Notes: generated by a model from the sequence alone, not told the origin. Counted from the stretch's first letter, positions 1-9,383 are shown. The stretch is DNA of 64,000 bases from Vibrio penaeicida (GCF_019977755.1 NZ_AP025145.1:1178001-1242000); one strand, 5' to 3'. Numbers and translations are program-made.

Positions 1-8
1 AAGTGAAA

Positions 9-35
9 AGCCCAGAATTGTCTTCTGGGCTTTTT
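9..35 (+). terminator. Bidirectional intrinsic terminator
   Basis: A 9-bp stem (AGCCCAGAA / TTCTGGGCT) with a 5-nt loop is followed by a T-run on the plus strand. It is preceded by an A-run that gives a shorter T-run on the minus strand. It would end a plus-strand gene outside the window and also the leftward FAD oxidoreductase gene that stops at 71. Confidence 0.85.
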
Positions 36-70
36 AATACGCTCGATACTTTGGCAATTTTCAGGCGAAT

Positions 71-1531
71 TTAAATCGGTTTAGACACTCCAGCAACAAG
101 TGCTAACTCTTCTGGGTAATCTCTTTGTATTGCAAGCTCTACCGCCCTTCCGACAACGTCTGATTCTTGGATGCCATTTAAAAATTCATAGGATTGAAAA
201 CGCTGTTTGTCTGAAATCATCTGATGCGAGTGCATGTGTGCGGCTATCTGGTCCGATGCTTCTATCGCCGATGAAGCCTTCACAATTTCCATGCGCGCAT
301 AGTTAGTCCCTTCAACCGAAATATCAGACGCTCTTAAAGTAAAATCTTCACCTGGTATTTGCTGTGCACCATATAAAGGTTTGCTCGCCATTTCCGCACT
401 AGAAAAAGAGGGAATAAATTGAGCAATATGCTCGATTGCGCGATTAGTACGCGTCATTTGTTCTGACTCTGACCACCCAGCTTCTATCTTAGAAAGCAAG
501 TAGTTGGGTAATGCTGGCTGAGAGCTTTTGTCATTGCTTGTGACTAGCCCATCATGAAATAGCGTAATGTCTTCCGTCATCCCGTGTAGCTGAAAAACGC
601 CGTCCGCATAAGGGGTTAGCTGTGCCATTCCGTTTGGAGTACCTCTTTGCCCGTGAAATATAACTTCAGGCCACTGCTGATCGCAATCTTCCCAGCGCGT
701 AACATAAGCGGCTTTAAATTCCACGAACCTTTGCTTTGGGCGTTGTGTCCAGTCGTCGACCATACCCGTTTCAAAGCCACCTGCATTAATGAGGTAATCT
801 ACCTGAGTATATTGGGTAGTTTCTTCGCTTAATCGAGAATGAGAGACACACCATCCACCATTGCTTTTCTCAACCTTTTCAACCTTAGTCTCCATGCGCA
901 AATCGCAATTGATTTTGCTTGCTAACGCCAAGTCGAGTGTCGAAGAAAGCCTGAAAACACTCCAACCAAATTCCTGCACGGCGACAACTGGGTACTTAAT
1001 ATTGTCTAGGTTGGTATGCCGAGCAAAAGGAATCATCCAATCATCAAATGTAGCAGGCGTCTCTGGCTGCGTTTTCTCACGTAGCGCCGTTAGCTGCTCT
1101 TTTTCATACGTTACGTAATAGTTTTGAGGATCCCCCAAAACAGCATTCGACTCATCAACATCTACTAATGATTGGTAGTAGTTCTGAAGAAAATCAAGGC
1201 GTGGGAGAATCTCATCTGCGTTTCCTTCATCTGTGGTCGGCGTAACGATTACTGTGGGTCTGATGTTGATAGTATGAGGAAATAGCTTCACAGTATCGAT
1301 AGATTGACGAAGCAATTTCGCGCATTGTTTCTCGGAGATTTCACGGTACAAGTTACCACCGGCATGAAGGTGGCAGATAGGTGGACCATTAACTAAGCTG
1401 TCGCGTTTTTCAAACAGAGTTACATCTAAACCTAGCTCTGAAAACTTGAGGGCGGCAGTAGAACCTGCAATGCCACCACCAATGATTCCAACACTTAATG
1501 TCTTCTGCTCTTTATTTTTTATGAGGGTCAT
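71..1531 (-). CDS. FAD-dependent oxidoreductase
   Basis: A 486-aa flavoprotein oxidoreductase. Residues 13-42 form a classic Rossmann ADP-binding unit: the glycine motif GGGIAGS follows a beta strand and ends in an acidic residue before the next strand (LFEKR). A second segment near residue 245 (DYLINAGGFETG) resembles the conserved internal motif of D-amino-acid-oxidase-like flavoproteins. There is no signal peptide or membrane segment. The gene stands alone, with the DnaA-box-rich spacer upstream and a terminator downstream. Only a weak Shine-Dalgarno (AAAGAC) precedes the ATG. The substrate cannot be read from the sequence; the family assignment is firm. Confidence 0.8.
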   Translation of the reverse strand: MTLIKNKEQKTLSVGIIGGGIAGSTAALKFSELGLDVTLFEKRDSLVNGPPICHLHAGGNLYREISEKQCAKLLRQSIDTVKLFPHTINIRPTVIVTPTTDEGNADEILPRLDFLQNYYQSLVDVDESNAVLGDPQNYYVTYEKEQLTALREKTQPETPATFDDWMIPFARHTNLDNIKYPVVAVQEFGWSVFRLSSTLDLALASKINCDLRMETKVEKVEKSNGGWCVSHSRLSEETTQYTQVDYLINAGGFETGMVDDWTQRPKQRFVEFKAAYVTRWEDCDQQWPEVIFHGQRGTPNGMAQLTPYADGVFQLHGMTEDITLFHDGLVTSNDKSSQPALPNYLLSKIEAGWSESEQMTRTNRAIEHIAQFIPSFSSAEMASKPLYGAQQIPGEDFTLRASDISVEGTNYARMEIVKASSAIEASDQIAAHMHSHQMISDKQRFQSYEFLNGIQESDVVGRAVELAIQRDYPEELALVAGVSKPI

Positions 1532-1686
1532 GTCTTTAATACGTTTTTTAGGTACCTAAGTATTTTACTCAGATATTCATTTGAAGAAAATCACATTTTT
1601 CTTGTACCTTTTCGTTATAAAGAACGATCAAAAAAAACTTAAAAAAAACTTGACGAAATTGCCTTAAATTAAACACATTTCGGATT

Positions 1687-1814
1687 TGTGAATAACAAAT
1701 TGCGTTGAAGTTCCTTAGCCATTGGCTTGGGCGAATGTATACCGATTATTCGCCCAAAGTTATCCAATTATTTATCCACTGATTTTGTGGATAAGTCATC
1801 ATGAGTTATTCACA
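1687..1814. other. Cluster of DnaA boxes (datA/DARS-like candidate)
   Basis: Three perfect matches to the DnaA box TTATNCACA lie within 128 bp: minus strand at 1687-1695 and 1786-1794, plus strand at 1806-1814. Two looser copies are at 1772-1780 (TTATCCACT) and 1760-1768 (TTATCCAAT). A 10-bp hairpin (TTGGGCGAAT / ATTCGCCCAA, 1727-1757) and oligo-A tracts (about 1628-1650) lie in the same spacer. The spacing resembles DnaA-binding loci outside origins. No replication gene is adjacent and the RctB-type 12-mers of Vibrio chromosome II origins were not seen. Confidence 0.5.
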
Positions 1815-1819
1815 AGACC

Positions 1820-4291
1820 TTAATATGCGCCCTTATTCACTGGAATTAACAAGCGCTTTATCAAAGTGTTAAGAACCAATCCTAACGTCAAAAAACTGAG
1901 CAATGGTAAGAGAACCCATAGCCATGGATGTGCATTAGGTGTTAATTCAAAACCCCACTTCATCAGGCTTGCGACACTTGCTTCAGCGCCAAAGCTTGCG
2001 ATAACACCGGCTGTAACCGCCATCAAACCAAATTCACACCACAGGGTATTTGAAATTCGTTTCTTTGAAGCTCCCAGTGTCCGATACAACCGAATTTCTT
2101 GCTGTCGTTGCGAAAGACTCAGTCTCAGAAGCGTAAAGATAAGCATCAACCCAGCCAGTACACCAAGGCCAGCTAAAACGGTAATTGCCCATACTATTTG
2201 GCTCAAAAGCTCCTGAATTTTAGCGCCCATCGTACTGATATCCATCACGCTAACCGTTGGGAATGCGCGAGATAACGTCGTTAAGAAAGGTTTATTTTCT
2301 TCCTCAATTCTGAAACTAACCAGATAAGTTGACGGGATACTAGCCAAAACGTCCGGTGAAAATATAAAGTAAAAGTTTGGTTTCATCTCTCGCCACTCTA
2401 CGAAACGCACAGAATCGACCTTAGCTTCAACCGTTACACCATTAATCACAAAACTGAGTGTATCTCCAATCTCAAGCCCCAGCTCACTCATGACCTCTTG
2501 TTCGACCGAAACAGAGCCTTTTCCGACCCAGCTTCCTTCTAATAGCTCATTATGTGCAGGAATCTGATCTGCCCAGGTAAAGTTTAATTCTCGGCTGAGA
2601 GCATCTGTCTCTTCTTCAGATCCTTTTTGACTTAATACATAGTCTTTTGCGGGCACATTATTAATCGTACTCACTCGTCCCCGTATTATTGGATATGCAT
2701 CAGACCGGTCTTGGACGTTTCCATCAAGAGTTTCAAGATAGTCGCCAATTTCTGTAGAGGCGATGTTTAAAGCAAACACATTAGGGGCATTTTCAGGCAG
2801 TGTTTGCTGCCAGTCGCTAAGTAAATCTGTTCTTACTAACCAGATAATAGAAAGCAGCATCAAAGACAACGCCAATGCAGCAAACTGAACACCACTCGCT
2901 ACACTGGTACGGTTAAGTCGACTTACTGCAAGTTTCATTGTTGTGTTCATTGGTAACTTAGCGACAAGTCGTGTTATCAACGTACTGACTATTCCAAGTA
3001 ATACAAACAACACAACGATGCCAACCAACACCATCCACACCATTAAGTTGCCGCCGTAGACTATCAGCATTGGAATCACAGGAACTAAAAGCAATAACAA
3101 CGATTTTTTACTAATAGATTTAGTCGATTCCTGCATCACGTTTAGCGCGGGAGTATTGAGTAAATGTAAAAGCGGAATACCAAGTGCAGGTACGCTGATC
3201 AGAATACATGTCACCACAGAATACAGATAAGGAGCCGATCCGTACGAAGGTAATGGATCAGGGAGTAGATCGCCCATGGGTAAACGGAGAAGTACTTCCA
3301 ATCCTATCCCAATGGCAATGCCGAAGGTGATTCCAATGGCAAATAGAACACCTAACTGAACCCACAACCATCTCGCAATCCAATTTTTGCTTGCGCCAAT
3401 ACTCTTCAACATTGCAATAGTCTGACGTCTGTTGGCTACATAATGTTGGCAAGTCAATACGAGCGTCGTTGCGGCCATCAATATGACAATGGCAACGGTT
3501 AGAGAAAGATATTGCTTGGTTCGAGTGAATACGTCAGACGTTCGGCTTTGTGTATTTTCTGTCAGCCATCTATCACTCGGAGTTAATTCTGTATCATCAA
3601 CAATTTTTTGGATTGCAGCAGCGTCACCGTTAAGAAACAGTCGAAATTGAACACGGCTACCAACCTGTAGTGCGCCAGTTTTATCAATGTCGGCGGAGTT
3701 GATCATTACTGAAGGCATTTGCTGGAACGGATTAAAAGACAAGCCAGGTTCTTCAGTTATGATGCCTGATACTGTTAGGTCGGCATCCCCTATCGTGACA
3801 ACGTCACCTATTTTAGTGCCAAGCTGGTCTTGCACACGGGGTTCTATCCATAACTCACCAGGGCGAACAGATGACCGAATACCGTCTTCACCCGTTAAGA
3901 TCAGTTCCCCTCGTAAAGGGTACTCATCGCCTACTGCTTTAACCGTCACCAATTGCATGTCTTCTTCGCTAAATGCCATTGTAGCAAATCGCGTTAGATT
4001 GGTTGTTTGTAGGTTTTGTTTGGCTACTTGGTCTAGCAAATGATCAGGAATTGGATTAGCAGATACAAACACAGAGTCAGCAGTTAGAGCATCTTTTCCC
4101 TGCTTAACGATGACCTGCTCCATTCTGTCGGCCAGTGCGCTAAGGGCAAAAATACAAGCAATGATCAGTGTGAGTGCAGCTGAAATCGGCCAAAGTTGAC
4201 CTTGTCTGATTTCTCTAATGCTCCAACGAAATAGTTGTCGATTAGGCATTTTGAGCTTGGGCGTGGCAACCGGGGTTTGCACTTCTTCCAT
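1820..4291 (-). CDS. ybbP: ABC transporter permease, YbbP/FtsX type
   Basis: An 823-aa integral membrane permease of the MacB/FtsX superfamily, close in length to E. coli YbbP. A TM segment near residues 36-53 is followed by a large extracytoplasmic domain, a central TM block around residues 260-470 holding two FtsX-type modules, a second periplasmic domain, and three C-terminal TM helices. Its start overlaps the stop of the ATPase gene (ATGA type), so the two are translationally coupled. The tesA-ybbA-ybbP neighbourhood is the same in enterobacteria. It probably acts on a hydrophobic substrate at the inner membrane, as LolCDE-like exporters do. The exact substrate is not evident. Confidence 0.9.
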   Translation of the reverse strand: MEEVQTPVATPKLKMPNRQLFRWSIREIRQGQLWPISAALTLIIACIFALSALADRMEQVIVKQGKDALTADSVFVSANPIPDHLLDQVAKQNLQTTNLTRFATMAFSEEDMQLVTVKAVGDEYPLRGELILTGEDGIRSSVRPGELWIEPRVQDQLGTKIGDVVTIGDADLTVSGIITEEPGLSFNPFQQMPSVMINSADIDKTGALQVGSRVQFRLFLNGDAAAIQKIVDDTELTPSDRWLTENTQSRTSDVFTRTKQYLSLTVAIVILMAATTLVLTCQHYVANRRQTIAMLKSIGASKNWIARWLWVQLGVLFAIGITFGIAIGIGLEVLLRLPMGDLLPDPLPSYGSAPYLYSVVTCILISVPALGIPLLHLLNTPALNVMQESTKSISKKSLLLLLVPVIPMLIVYGGNLMVWMVLVGIVVLFVLLGIVSTLITRLVAKLPMNTTMKLAVSRLNRTSVASGVQFAALALSLMLLSIIWLVRTDLLSDWQQTLPENAPNVFALNIASTEIGDYLETLDGNVQDRSDAYPIIRGRVSTINNVPAKDYVLSQKGSEEETDALSRELNFTWADQIPAHNELLEGSWVGKGSVSVEQEVMSELGLEIGDTLSFVINGVTVEAKVDSVRFVEWREMKPNFYFIFSPDVLASIPSTYLVSFRIEEENKPFLTTLSRAFPTVSVMDISTMGAKIQELLSQIVWAITVLAGLGVLAGLMLIFTLLRLSLSQRQQEIRLYRTLGASKKRISNTLWCEFGLMAVTAGVIASFGAEASVASLMKWGFELTPNAHPWLWVLLPLLSFLTLGLVLNTLIKRLLIPVNKGAY

Positions 4292-4965
4292 TATGCCACC
4301 TCCAAGTGACCTGCTTGCATGTGGAACGTTCTATCACAACGCTTTGCAAGTTCAGGGTCATGTGTGACAAGCACTAATGTTGTACCGTGCTGCTTGTTCA
4401 TCTCAAACAGCCGCTCGACAATATTTGCAGCAGTATGTTGATCGAGGTTTCCTGTAGGTTCGTCAGCAAACAGAATTTTCGGTTTGATCATAAAGGCACG
4501 AGCTAAAGCCACGCGCTGTTGCTCACCACCTGAAAGCTGAGTGGGAAGATGATTCTCTCGATGGCTCAACCCTACAGACTCTAACAATGCGCGAGCTCGG
4601 TCTGTATCTTCATCTTCACCTTTTAAAAGGCAGGGTAAAGTAACATTTTCTAATGCCGTTAGGCTTGGAATCAAAAGGAAACTTTGAAAAACAAAACCGA
4701 CCGTTTCGCTGCGTAGTGCGGCACGAGCTTCATCGTCGAGTTTTGATAAAGGCTTATCAAGTAACGTAATTTCCCCTTGAGATGGCGTATCTAAACCCGC
4801 GAGCAATGTCATTAATGTTGACTTTCCTGCACCAGATGTACCTACGATGGCGACGCTTTCGCCGCGACTAATTTCCAAATTTACGTTTTCAAGGATTGTT
4901 AAATGTTCTTGATTAGTAGTAACTTGTTTAGAAACTGATTCAGCTCTTATAACGGATGATGGCAT
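4291..4965 (-). CDS. ybbA: ABC transporter ATP-binding protein YbbA
   Basis: A 224-aa ATPase partner of the adjacent permease. It has Walker [10 protein letters not shown], the signature [14 protein letters not shown], Walker [13 protein letters not shown] and the switch histidine (VTHD), as expected of the LolD/MacB-type family. I chose the start MPSSVIRAE because GAAAGGAAA lies just upstream; a longer in-frame start at 5010 would run into tesA. The chosen ATG on the minus strand shares two bases with the tesA ATG on the plus strand, so the two divergent genes start on top of each other. Confidence 0.93.
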   Translation of the reverse strand: MPSSVIRAESVSKQVTTNQEHLTILENVNLEISRGESVAIVGTSGAGKSTLMTLLAGLDTPSQGEITLLDKPLSKLDDEARAALRSETVGFVFQSFLLIPSLTALENVTLPCLLKGEDEDTDRARALLESVGLSHRENHLPTQLSGGEQQRVALARAFMIKPKILFADEPTGNLDQHTAANIVERLFEMNKQHGTTLVLVTHDPELAKRCDRTFHMQAGHLEVA

Positions 4966-5584
4966 GTTGCGTTTCCTTTCGATCTTATTATGTGTTTTAT
5001 TTTCTAACACGACGTTTAGTCAAACTTTACTTATTTTGGGCGATAGCTTGAGTGCTGGCTATCAAATGAAGGCTGAGCAAAGCTGGCCGTCTCTACTATC
5101 TCATTCGTTGAGTGAACATAACCTGAATGTCACTGTCGTTAACAGCAGCGTTTCTGGCGATACAACGGGGAATGGACTTGCCAAACTATCAGGTTTATTA
5201 GGCACACACTCCCCAGATTGGGTTTTGATAGAGCTCGGGGCTAATGATGGTTTACGTGGGTTCCCACCTAAAACGATCACTAAAAACCTAAGGGAGCTGA
5301 TTGAAATCAGTGAACAATCTGGTGCCAAAGCGCTGCTAATGCAAATTCGTGTCCCACCCAATTATGGCATGCGCTACAGCAATATGTTTGCCGCTATTTA
5401 TGAAGACCTCGCTCTTGAGTATAAAATTCCTTTGCTTCCATTCTTTTTAGAGCAAGTTATCTTAAAGCCTGAGTGGATGATGAGTGACGGTTTACATCCT
5501 AAGCCAGAAGCACAACCATGGATTTCGGACTTTGTAGCACAAGAAATTGCACCTTTTCTAAAAAATGACACCACAAACGAATAG
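4964..5584 (+). CDS. tesA: Multifunctional acyl-CoA thioesterase I / lysophospholipase
   Basis: A 206-aa periplasmic SGNH hydrolase. A signal peptide covers residues 1-19 (hydrophobic LSILLCVLF, ending near FSQ). Block I GDSLSAGY carries the nucleophile serine, the Gly of SGDTTGNG and the Asn of GANDG complete the oxyanion hole, and DGLHP supplies the Asp-His dyad. E. coli TesA has the same size and motifs and hydrolyses acyl-CoA and lysophospholipids. It is divergent from ybbA with a 2-bp start overlap. Its own Shine-Dalgarno is weak, so expression may depend on what happens on the opposite strand. Confidence 0.95.
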   Translation: MLRFLSILLCVLFSNTTFSQTLLILGDSLSAGYQMKAEQSWPSLLSHSLSEHNLNVTVVNSSVSGDTTGNGLAKLSGLLGTHSPDWVLIELGANDGLRGFPPKTITKNLRELIEISEQSGAKALLMQIRVPPNYGMRYSNMFAAIYEDLALEYKIPLLPFFLEQVILKPEWMMSDGLHPKPEAQPWISDFVAQEIAPFLKNDTTNE

Positions 5585-5662
5585 TTTGCTGTTCTAGCTC
5601 AATTGAATATACCCATCATTAGTGTAAGGTTATGCGGTTACGATAATAATTAGGACCAAGAC

Positions 5663-6793
5663 ATGCAGAACAAGCCAGTGATTGAAGGTGTCGTTGCCCG
5701 CTCAGCAAACCCCGAAGGTTGTCAAGCTGCCGTAAGCAAGCAAATTGATACGGTTAAAAAATCATTACCAATTAATACTACGCCTAAACGTGTACTAATT
5801 TTGGGCGGCTCATCCGGTTTGGGGTTAGCCGCAAGGATCGCACTGACTTTCGGTGGTGCAAAAGCAAATACCATTAGCGTTTCGCACGAGCACGCGCCAT
5901 CGGATAATTTCACTGGAAGTGCTGGTTGGCATAACAACGTTTACTTTGAACAAGAGGCAAACAAAGAAGATCGCGTAGCGGTTAATATCGCGGGTGATGC
6001 CTTTTCTTCGGAAGTTCGGGAGCAGGTTATAGAAGCGATCGAAACTTACTTTGAAGGCGAAGTCGATCTCATTATTTATAGCCTTGCTGCGGCAAAACGA
6101 CGCAAAGACAATGACAGTTTCTGGTATTCCTCAATAAAGCCACTCAATGAAGCGGTTCAAGGTGCTTCGATACTGTTAGAAGATGATTCTTGGGTTGAAA
6201 AAACCGTAGAGCCTGCAAGCAATGAAGAGCTCGAATCCACAGTTCGTGTAATGGGTGGTGAAGATTGGGAAAACTGGATTGATACCCTAATTAATTCCGA
6301 TTCAATCGCAACCGGATGTAAAACTATTGCGTTTTCTTACGTTGGTTCAGACGCCACGCACCCAATCTATCTTGATGGAACACTCGGTCATGCTAAAGTC
6401 GATCTTCATCAAACGAGCCACTCACTCAATATCAAGCTATCCCAATATCAAGGCGGTGCCTACGCTTGCGTTTGTAAGGCATTGGTTACCAAAGCGAGTG
6501 TGTATATCCCTACGTTCAGCCCATACATCATTGCGCTTTACAAGGTAATGAAAGATAAGCAAACACACGAAGGCTGTATTGAGCAGATGCAGCGACTGTT
6601 TAGGGAAAAACTGTATGTCAACAAAATCCCTGTCGACCCTGAGCGTTTGATCAGGCTCGATGAGTACGAATTAGACACGGATACCCAGAGAAAGGTATCT
6701 GATTTACTTAAAGAAATGAACGCCAGTAATTTCGCTCAAGTAGGAGACTACGAAGGCTTCAAATCTGATTTCCTTGAACTAAATGGATACTAG
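5663..6793 (+). CDS. fabV: FabV-type trans-2-enoyl-ACP/CoA reductase, short paralogue
   Basis: A 376-aa NADH-dependent enoyl reductase of the FabV family. The N-terminal GVVARSANPEGCQ block and the cofactor loop GGSSGLGLA are present, and the catalytic pair Y236-(X8)-K245 matches the FabV Tyr-X8-Lys signature. MGGEDWE and the C-terminal block (RLDEYEL) also fit. The protein is shorter than the roughly 400 residues of canonical FabV: it stops right after SDFLELNGY, where family members carry about 20 more residues. The stop codon is the TAG inside the left arm of a palindromic repeat. Residues 143-170 also diverge. It is probably a second enoyl reductase in this genome rather than the housekeeping copy. 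Confidence 0.88.
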   Translation: MQNKPVIEGVVARSANPEGCQAAVSKQIDTVKKSLPINTTPKRVLILGGSSGLGLAARIALTFGGAKANTISVSHEHAPSDNFTGSAGWHNNVYFEQEANKEDRVAVNIAGDAFSSEVREQVIEAIETYFEGEVDLIIYSLAAAKRRKDNDSFWYSSIKPLNEAVQGASILLEDDSWVEKTVEPASNEELESTVRVMGGEDWENWIDTLINSDSIATGCKTIAFSYVGSDATHPIYLDGTLGHAKVDLHQTSHSLNIKLSQYQGGAYACVCKALVTKASVYIPTFSPYIIALYKVMKDKQTHEGCIEQMQRLFREKLYVNKIPVDPERLIRLDEYELDTDTQRKVSDLLKEMNASNFAQVGDYEGFKSDFLELNGY

Positions 6794-7073
6794 GGTCTGT
6801 TGACCTTTCGCGGTTAAATTTTGTTCGAGTTCTATGCCTTTTAATCGCGGCGCAAGGTGTGTAGCTTAGTCGTTCTAAGCAAATACCTTGCAACAAAGAG
6901 TAAAAGGGATAGAGTGGGGACGCCTAGTCGTACCCTTTGGGCAGCATTTGTGGCTTATTTCTACTGCGTTATCGCTCATTGATGTAGAGTGACTACACCG
7001 AATAAGCTCTGCCTTGTATAAATTACCCACAAATTGCTGCAAAAATCATCTCGAAAGGTCAACAGACCCTAGT
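6789..7073. repeat. 285-bp palindromic (MITE-like) intergenic element
   Basis: Perfect 22-bp terminal inverted repeats (6789-6810 and 7052-7073) share the core GGGTCTGTTGACC. Inside are nested hairpins: GCTTAG/CTAAGC and GCAAGGT/ACCTTGC at about 6850-6891, and a longer arm pairing GCAGCATTTGTGG with CCACAAATTGCTGC near 6942-7040. It has no open frame of note. The structure is that of a non-autonomous foldback or MITE-type repeat. The left arm overlaps the last codons and stop of the fabV paralogue. No clear target-site duplication was found. Confidence 0.75.
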
Positions 7074-7127
7074 GTTCTCAAAAGGTTACTAAAAGCGGTA
7101 TTCATTTCTTACACGCCATTCTCCATA

Positions 7128-7369
7128 TTACAACGAGAGTGGCTTGTATCGTTTTTGGTCTAATGTTTTAGCCCAAAACTCGTCGATAATTTGAATCAAA
7201 ATGCTCAGATCTTGATCCCAATCTTCTGTTTTGTGCTGAAAGCGCAATGAAAAAATGGTGTACTGACTCTATTTTGCGACAATCCGTCATCTAATACCTT
7301 GAACGTGAATCCTGCGTCATATAATGATCGTAGGTAGGATGAAGAAAGATCGGGGACGGAAAGGATTCC
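7128..7369 (-). pseudogene. Possible decayed gene fragment
   Basis: Two overlapping minus-strand frames read like ordinary protein. One, ending at 7205, includes YLRSLYDAGFTFKVLDDG. The other, ending at 7128, includes DQDLSILIQIIDEFWAKTLD and finishes KRYKPLSL. One frameshift near 7245-7265 would join them into a single carboxy-terminal fragment of about 75 residues. The right end runs into the start region of the next gene. I do not recognise the family, and the call rests only on protein-like composition. Confidence 0.3.
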
Positions 7370-9277
7370 ATGTCAAAAATTGACGTTAGTCAGATTGAAA
7401 TTCCAGCTTACATGCAAAAAAGCTGGCAACAAATCGTAAACTTGGTTGCGGAGTTATCCGACGTACCCTCTGCGCTTATTATGCAAGTGCATCGGCATTC
7501 TATCGAAGTATATAAAGCCTCAGATTCCGCCAACACCCCTTATAAAGAATCAGAATGTGAACCTTTAGACGGTAAGCTATATTGCGAAACCGTTGTTGAA
7601 GAGCAACGCTCTCTCACCGTGCCAAACGCATTGAAAGATCCTAAATGGGCGAACAACCCTGATGTTAAGTTAGGTATGATTGCTTATTACGGCATACCTT
7701 TGAATTGGCCGAATGGTGATCCATTTGGCACCATTTGTATTCTTGATAACAAAGAAAACCATTTTTCTCCCACGATTAAGTCACTACTCGACTCATTTCG
7801 AGAGTCAGTAGAATCGCAACTTGCCTTAATTTATCAACAGTACCAATTGGAGCAAACCAATAAAGAATTGCGTAACCGAGTTCAAAGCCGTACACAAGAT
7901 CTAGCCAGTTTGAACTTTTCACTCGGAACAGAGATTGACCGTCGCAAAGCGGCAGAACAAAAAGTTCTTTATCAACAATCCCATGACTTGGGTACAGGTT
8001 TTCTAAATAGACTTGCTTTGATTGACGAGGCTCAGACATTACTTGGTCAGATGAAATCAACTGACAGTACCCTCGCCTTTGTTCATGTTGGTTTTACAAA
8101 CGGGCGTCGATTGTTAGCAAAGCATGGTTATGAAGTGTTTGATACTGTACTCAAGGAGTATCGAAAGCGTGTTGGTTTCATTGATGTATTACATAGCATC
8201 ACGGCCCGAACTTCCACTATCGACCTTGTTTTCGCGCTTGAGATTGAAGAGTCTCAACACAACCTTGAATCGCTCTGTCAACGCTTAGTGGACATAGGCC
8301 AATCGGAATTTTTTATTAACGGTCAGCCACTTCATTTACATGCATTCATTGGTGTCGCCACTTCATACGATGCAGATAACGCAAACTTAATGCTTAAGCA
8401 CGCAGGTGAAGCAATGCTTGCTTGTAAAGATTCTGGTAAAAAATATGCGTTTTATGCCAATTCCAACATTACAACCCCCACCAATAACCAATTAGAAAGC
8501 TACTTGTTACAGGCGGTGAGAAACGATGATTTAACGCTCTACTTCCAACCAAAGGTATCGCCGAGGAATGGGTATTGGTTGGGTGCAGAAGCCCTCCTTC
8601 GGTGGAACCACCCAGTACTGGGGCAAGTCTCAAACGATTCATTAATACAGCTGGCAGAAAAGAACGGCTTAATTTTTGAAGTTGGCAACTACGTACTAAG
8701 AAGTGCCATTCAACGTGCCGCCGAGTGGACGAAGTACATGAAGGATTTCCGTGTCGCCATTAATGTATCTGCGGTTCAATTGCGAGATCCAAACTTTGTT
8801 GAACAAATTGAGCAATTGCTTGATTACTATAAGCTTAATCCAAAATGCCTAGAGCTAGAAGTAACAGAAACCAGCTTAATAGCCGACGAATTTCTCGCAG
8901 GTCAAACACTTCGCAAACTTCACGGATTGGGAGTGACGTTGTCACTAGATGATTTTGGTACGGGCTATTCTTCATTCAGTTATCTCAAGAAATACCCATT
9001 TGACTGCATTAAAATCGATAAAAGTTTTATCAATCAAATTTCGGGTAGTGAACAAGATAAAGAAATCATCCGATCTATTATTCATGTCGCTAAGAAGCTC
9101 AAACTGAAAGTGGTTATGGAAGGTGTGGAAAGTCACGACCAAGAACAGTTCATTCTTGATGAAGGCTGCGACTATGTGCAGGGGTACCTCTATGGCAAAC
9201 CCATGAATACCCATGAGTTTGAAAATAGCCTTATCACTAAGAAATTCAATGGTCAGCGAATTGCAGCGCGGCACTAG
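7370..9277 (+). CDS. GAF-GGDEF(degenerate)-EAL signalling protein
   Basis: A 635-aa cytoplasmic cyclic-di-GMP protein. A GAF sensor domain (about 20-155) is followed by a coiled-coil linker (155-200). The GGDEF domain (205-365) has lost its signature: the expected site reads ARTSTIDLVF. The EAL domain (375-625) keeps E407 in AEALLRW, NVS, the DDFGTGYSS loop, KIDKSF and EGVES. It should therefore be a phosphodiesterase regulated by the GAF ligand, with the degenerate GGDEF as a possible GTP sensor. Start ATG 7370 is preceded by GGAAAGGA. It is monocistronic, with a promoter-like TATAAT only beyond its stop, for the next gene. Confidence 0.92.
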   Translation: MSKIDVSQIEIPAYMQKSWQQIVNLVAELSDVPSALIMQVHRHSIEVYKASDSANTPYKESECEPLDGKLYCETVVEEQRSLTVPNALKDPKWANNPDVKLGMIAYYGIPLNWPNGDPFGTICILDNKENHFSPTIKSLLDSFRESVESQLALIYQQYQLEQTNKELRNRVQSRTQDLASLNFSLGTEIDRRKAAEQKVLYQQSHDLGTGFLNRLALIDEAQTLLGQMKSTDSTLAFVHVGFTNGRRLLAKHGYEVFDTVLKEYRKRVGFIDVLHSITARTSTIDLVFALEIEESQHNLESLCQRLVDIGQSEFFINGQPLHLHAFIGVATSYDADNANLMLKHAGEAMLACKDSGKKYAFYANSNITTPTNNQLESYLLQAVRNDDLTLYFQPKVSPRNGYWLGAEALLRWNHPVLGQVSNDSLIQLAEKNGLIFEVGNYVLRSAIQRAAEWTKYMKDFRVAINVSAVQLRDPNFVEQIEQLLDYYKLNPKCLELEVTETSLIADEFLAGQTLRKLHGLGVTLSLDDFGTGYSSFSYLKKYPFDCIKIDKSFINQISGSEQDKEIIRSIIHVAKKLKLKVVMEGVESHDQEQFILDEGCDYVQGYLYGKPMNTHEFENSLITKKFNGQRIAARH

Positions 9278-9383
9278 AACAACCCACTGAGCAGACATCA
9301 CCAGAGCCACAACCTTTCAGGTCGCATCTTTACATGGTTTGGGTATAATCCTCCCCACTCCAATCTAAATAGTGACTTCTCGA

